Shown here one piece after another: positions 32,654-35,246 of a stretch of DNA of 35,246 nucleotides. This DNA comes from Burkholderiaceae bacterium. GTDB lineage: Bacteria; Pseudomonadota; Gammaproteobacteria; Burkholderiales; Burkholderiaceae. Both the position numbers and the translations under genes were made by a program. Numbering within the stretch: the stretch's first letter is position 1; every line of letters begins with the position of its first letter. The stretch covers positions 1-35,246 of the forward strand of contig CANFLR010000018.1 of assembly GCA_947447945.1 (NCBI GenBank), read 5' to 3'. The notes under the pieces were generated by a model, which did no database searches, was not told the DNA's origin, and was given only the letters and a program-made list of their open reading frames with translations.

Positions 32654-35236
32654 ATGCCAAATATCAAGAAAAAACCAGCCAAACCAGTCGTTAAAGCAAA
32701 AACACCCGCTAAGCCGGTAAAGGCTGCTGCTAAACCTGCAGCGAGGGCCGCAGCTAAGCCAGCAGCAAAAGCTAAAGCGCCAGTCAAAGTAGTAAAAGCA
32801 ACAGCAAAGCCTGCAGCCAAACCTGTTGCTAAAGCAAAAACACCCGCTAAGCCGGTAAAGGCTGCTGCTAAACCTGTAGCTAAACCAGCAACTAAGCCTG
32901 CAGCTAAAGCGCCTGTCAAAGCAGTAAAAGCCCCAGCAAAGCCAGCAGCCAAACCTGTTGCTAAAGCAAAAACACCCGCTAAGCCATCGAAGCCAGCAGC
33001 AAAATCGACTGCGAAACCTGCGGCAAAGTCTGTTGCTAAAGTTCCTGCAAAAGTCGTAAAGCCAGCAGCAAAAGTTGAGCCTGCTAAAAAAGGGAAAGCG
33101 GTGCCCGCTAAGGTTGAACCTACAAAAGTAAGCAAGGCTGAACTCAAAGCAGAGCCAAAATTAGAGGCCAAAGGTAAAAAAGCTAAGGCAGTGGAAGTTG
33201 GTGTGGGAACCGAAGTTGTTGTCGAAGAGAAAAAAACGCGCGGGCGTAAAGCTAAGGCTGAAGCGCCAGTTGAGGGCGCTGAACCAGTATTGACGGATCG
33301 TCAAAAAGCACGTGAGCGTAAGGCAAAAGAGAAGGCCCTTCTCAAAGAATTTGCAGCGCAGCAGCTAGGCTCTGAAGAGCAGCAAGAATTACGTCGTACC
33401 CGTTTGAAGACCTTGATCAAGATGGGTAAGTCCAAGGGTTACTTAACCCATGGAGAGATGAACGACGTCATGTCAGATGAGCTGTCTGATGCGGATGCCT
33501 TAGAAACTCTGATTGGTTTGTTAAACGATATCAATATTACCGTTTACGAACAGGCTCCTGATGCTGAGACTTTGCTCTTAAATGAGAATACATCTGCAGC
33601 AACGACTGAAGAAGAGGCGGAAGAAGAGGCGGAAGCAGCTTTATCCACTGTTGACTCTGAGTTTGGCCGTACCACTGATCCAGTACGCATGTATATGCGT
33701 GAGATGGGTACAGTAGATTTATTGACTCGCGAAGGCGAGATCGTGATTGCGAAGAAGATTGAAGCTGGTCTCAAAGATATGGTGATGGCCTTAGCTGCCT
33801 GTCCAGTGACCATTAGTGAAATTTTGAGCAATGTTGACAAGATCGCCAGTGGTGAAATCGAGATCGATCAATTTGTTGATGGCTTGGTAGATCCAAATGC
33901 TGAGGATATTAAGCTTGGACCCGAAGAGCCTGAGGTTGATCCGGATGCGGAAGAAGGTGAAGACCTTGGCGATGATGAAGGCGGTGGTGGTGCTGCGGCT
34001 ACAGCAAATGCAAAACAGCTTGAAGAGTTAAAGCAAATCTCCCTTGAGAAATTCGCTATCGTACGCACCCAAGCAGACAAGATGCGACGTGCCTTTGATA
34101 AGGAAGGTTATAACTGCCCTGCGTACCTTAAGGCGCAAGAAGCTATTCGTGGTGAGCTGCTTGGTTTCCGTCTGACGGCTAAGAGTGTTGAGAAGTTATG
34201 CGACACCATGCGCTCTCAAGTAGATCAAGTTTGGAAGTTGGAGCGCGGAATTGTCAGTTTGCTGGTGGATAAGGTTGGCGTTAATCGTGGGGAAGTTTTA
34301 AAAGAGTTTCCGAAGATGTCCATGAACCTGACTTGGACCGATAAATTACTCAAAGAGAACAAGCCCTACAGCGCTCTCTTGCAACGTAATGTTCCTGCGA
34401 TTCAGGAACTCCAACAGAAGTTAATTGATATTCAAACGCGTGTCGTCATTCCACTTCCAGAGTTAAAAGAAGTGAATAAGCAAATGATCGCTGGTGAGAA
34501 GCGTGCCCGCGAAGCAAAACGAGAAATGACGGTAGCGAACTTACGCTTGGTTATCTCTATTGCTAAGAAGTACACGAATCGTGGTTTGCAGTTCTTGGAT
34601 TTGATTCAAGAAGGTAACATTGGATTGATGAAGGCAGTCGATAAGTTCGAATACCGTCGTGGTTATAAGTTCTCCACTTATGCTACTTGGTGGATTCGTC
34701 AGGCGATCACCCGTTCCATTGCTGACCAAGCACGTACGATTCGTATTCCTGTTCACATGATTGAAACCATTAACAAGATGAACCGTATCAGCCGTCAGAT
34801 CTTACAAGAAACTGGTCACGAGCCTGATGCTGCAACCTTGGCCCTCAAGATGGAAATTCCTGAGGACAAGATTCGTAAGATTATGAAGATTGCTAAAGAG
34901 CCTATTTCTATGGAAACCCCTATCGGTGACGATGAGGATTCTCATTTAGGTGATTTTATTGAGGACGGTAATACCTTGGCTCCGGCTGAAGCTGCTTTGC
35001 ATGAATCAATGCGCGATGTAGTGAAAGACGTGCTTGACTCATTAACACCTCGCGAAGCAAAAGTATTGCGGATGCGTTTCGGGGTTGAGATGAGTACTGA
35101 TCACACCCTCGAAGAGGTTGGCAAACAGTTTGATGTAACACGTGAGCGTATTCGTCAGATCGAAGCAAAGGCTTTGAGAAAGATGCGTCATCCAAGCCGT
35201 AGCGACAAGCTCAAGACCTTCCTCGAGGAAGATTGA
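32654..35236 (+). CDS. rpoD: RNA polymerase primary sigma factor (sigma-70) with K/A/P-rich N-terminal extension
   Basis: Housekeeping sigma factor that directs RNA polymerase to most promoters. The 860-residue protein is far longer than E. coli RpoD (613). About 212 residues precede region 1.1, the first 150 or so a repeat of Lys/Ala/Pro ([19 protein letters not shown]). Region 1.1 begins near [11 protein letters not shown] (213). Region 1.2 has [21 protein letters not shown]. An acidic non-conserved region includes [20 protein letters not shown]. Regions 2.1-2.4 contain [20 protein letters not shown] and [17 protein letters not shown]. Region 4.2 has the helix-turn-helix [20 protein letters not shown]. 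The ribosome site is weak. Similar but varied extensions occur in other Burkholderiaceae. Last gene of the macromolecular synthesis cluster, with its own promoters. Confidence 0.96.
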   Translation: MPNIKKKPAKPVVKAKTPAKPVKAAAKPAARAAAKPAAKAKAPVKVVKATAKPAAKPVAKAKTPAKPVKAAAKPVAKPATKPAAKAPVKAVKAPAKPAAKPVAKAKTPAKPSKPAAKSTAKPAAKSVAKVPAKVVKPAAKVEPAKKGKAVPAKVEPTKVSKAELKAEPKLEAKGKKAKAVEVGVGTEVVVEEKKTRGRKAKAEAPVEGAEPVLTDRQKARERKAKEKALLKEFAAQQLGSEEQQELRRTRLKTLIKMGKSKGYLTHGEMNDVMSDELSDADALETLIGLLNDINITVYEQAPDAETLLLNENTSAATTEEEAEEEAEAALSTVDSEFGRTTDPVRMYMREMGTVDLLTREGEIVIAKKIEAGLKDMVMALAACPVTISEILSNVDKIASGEIEIDQFVDGLVDPNAEDIKLGPEEPEVDPDAEEGEDLGDDEGGGGAAATANAKQLEELKQISLEKFAIVRTQADKMRRAFDKEGYNCPAYLKAQEAIRGELLGFRLTAKSVEKLCDTMRSQVDQVWKLERGIVSLLVDKVGVNRGEVLKEFPKMSMNLTWTDKLLKENKPYSALLQRNVPAIQELQQKLIDIQTRVVIPLPELKEVNKQMIAGEKRAREAKREMTVANLRLVISIAKKYTNRGLQFLDLIQEGNIGLMKAVDKFEYRRGYKFSTYATWWIRQAITRSIADQARTIRIPVHMIETINKMNRISRQILQETGHEPDAATLALKMEIPEDKIRKIMKIAKEPISMETPIGDDEDSHLGDFIEDGNTLAPAEAALHESMRDVVKDVLDSLTPREAKVLRMRFGVEMSTDHTLEEVGKQFDVTRERIRQIEAKALRKMRHPSRSDKLKTFLEED
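32692..32985 (+). repeat. Long-period direct repeats inside the rpoD 5' end
   Basis: A 47-bp stretch at 32692-32738 recurs without a mismatch at 32830-32876 (138-bp offset). A second, overlapping repeat covers 32813-32853 and 32945-32985 (41 bp, 132-bp offset). Offsets are multiples of 3, so the frame is kept and the protein gains or loses 44-46 residue units. The identity at synonymous positions points to recent duplication or recombination. Confidence 0.85.
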
Positions 35237-35246
35237 TCGAAGGACT

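Noticed and set aside
32647..33171. Long minus-strand frame rich in Ala, Gly, Phe and Thr opposite the rpoD 5' end
   Set aside because: It is the antisense image of the repetitive K/A/P codons; low complexity, no ribosome site, and the plus-strand frame continues into a certain sigma factor.
1..35246. CRISPR, toxin-antitoxin, phage, insertion sequence or defence genes
   Set aside because: No short regularly spaced repeats, no transposase or integrase motifs, and every long frame is accounted for by core genes.
35237..35246. Possible tRNA or terminator after rpoD
   Set aside because: Only 10 bases follow the stop codon; nothing can be judged.

Overview
The window looks like chromosomal core DNA from a betaproteobacterium of the Burkholderiaceae. 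Polynucleobacter or a close relative is the best fit. The reasons are moderate G+C, very tight gene packing, and familiar Burkholderiales neighbourhoods: thrB-BPSS1780 protein, xseB-ispA-dxs-folE2, rpsU-yqeY-dnaG-rpoD, and an Lys/Ala/Pro-rich N-terminal extension on RpoD. This placement rests on recognising proteins and gene order, not on a database search. I see 28 protein genes (one cut by the left edge). I see no rRNA or tRNA genes, insertion sequences, CRISPR arrays, prophage or toxin-antitoxin cassette, and no gene-free stretch over 300 bases.

Layout. 1-2624: a partial ArgD-family aminotransferase and a ferredoxin-type flavin reductase on the minus strand, then a divergent atypical SDR. 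2605-6439: glnS and a tctBA tricarboxylate-transporter pair without tctC, all minus. 6565-9431: alaS-tusA, plus. 9454-13268: valS then galU, minus. 13293-15689: a UvrD helicase, plus. 15693-17863: DUF2782-like protein, thrB and BPSS1780 membrane protein, minus. 17949-22471: polA, a Tat-exported dienelactone hydrolase and a ZIP metal transporter, plus. 22468-24426: mercaptopyruvate sulfurtransferase and a Rieske oxygenase, minus. 24589-28499: xseB, ispA, dxs and folE2, plus. 28508-29581: tsaD, minus. 29660-35236: rpsU, yqeY, dnaG and rpoD, the macromolecular synthesis cluster, which makes the start of translation, replication priming and the housekeeping sigma factor respond together.

Most genes are ordinary housekeeping genes, so the interesting signals lie between and inside them. 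First, glnS, alaS, valS, uvrD, polA and perhaps the SDR have a -10-like hexamer only 6-9 nt before the ATG and no clear Shine-Dalgarno, so several transcripts may be leaderless. Second, the alaS -10 element sits inside a perfect 7-9-7 palindrome that ends on the ATG, which recalls the AlaRS autorepression known from E. coli. Third, rpoD has a heat-shock-sigma-like promoter upstream. Fourth, RpoD carries about 212 residues before region 1.1, much of it K/A/P-rich and encoded by near-identical long-period DNA repeats. Fifth, all five convergent gene pairs meet or overlap with no visible hairpin terminator. I did not find a convincing new multi-gene system.
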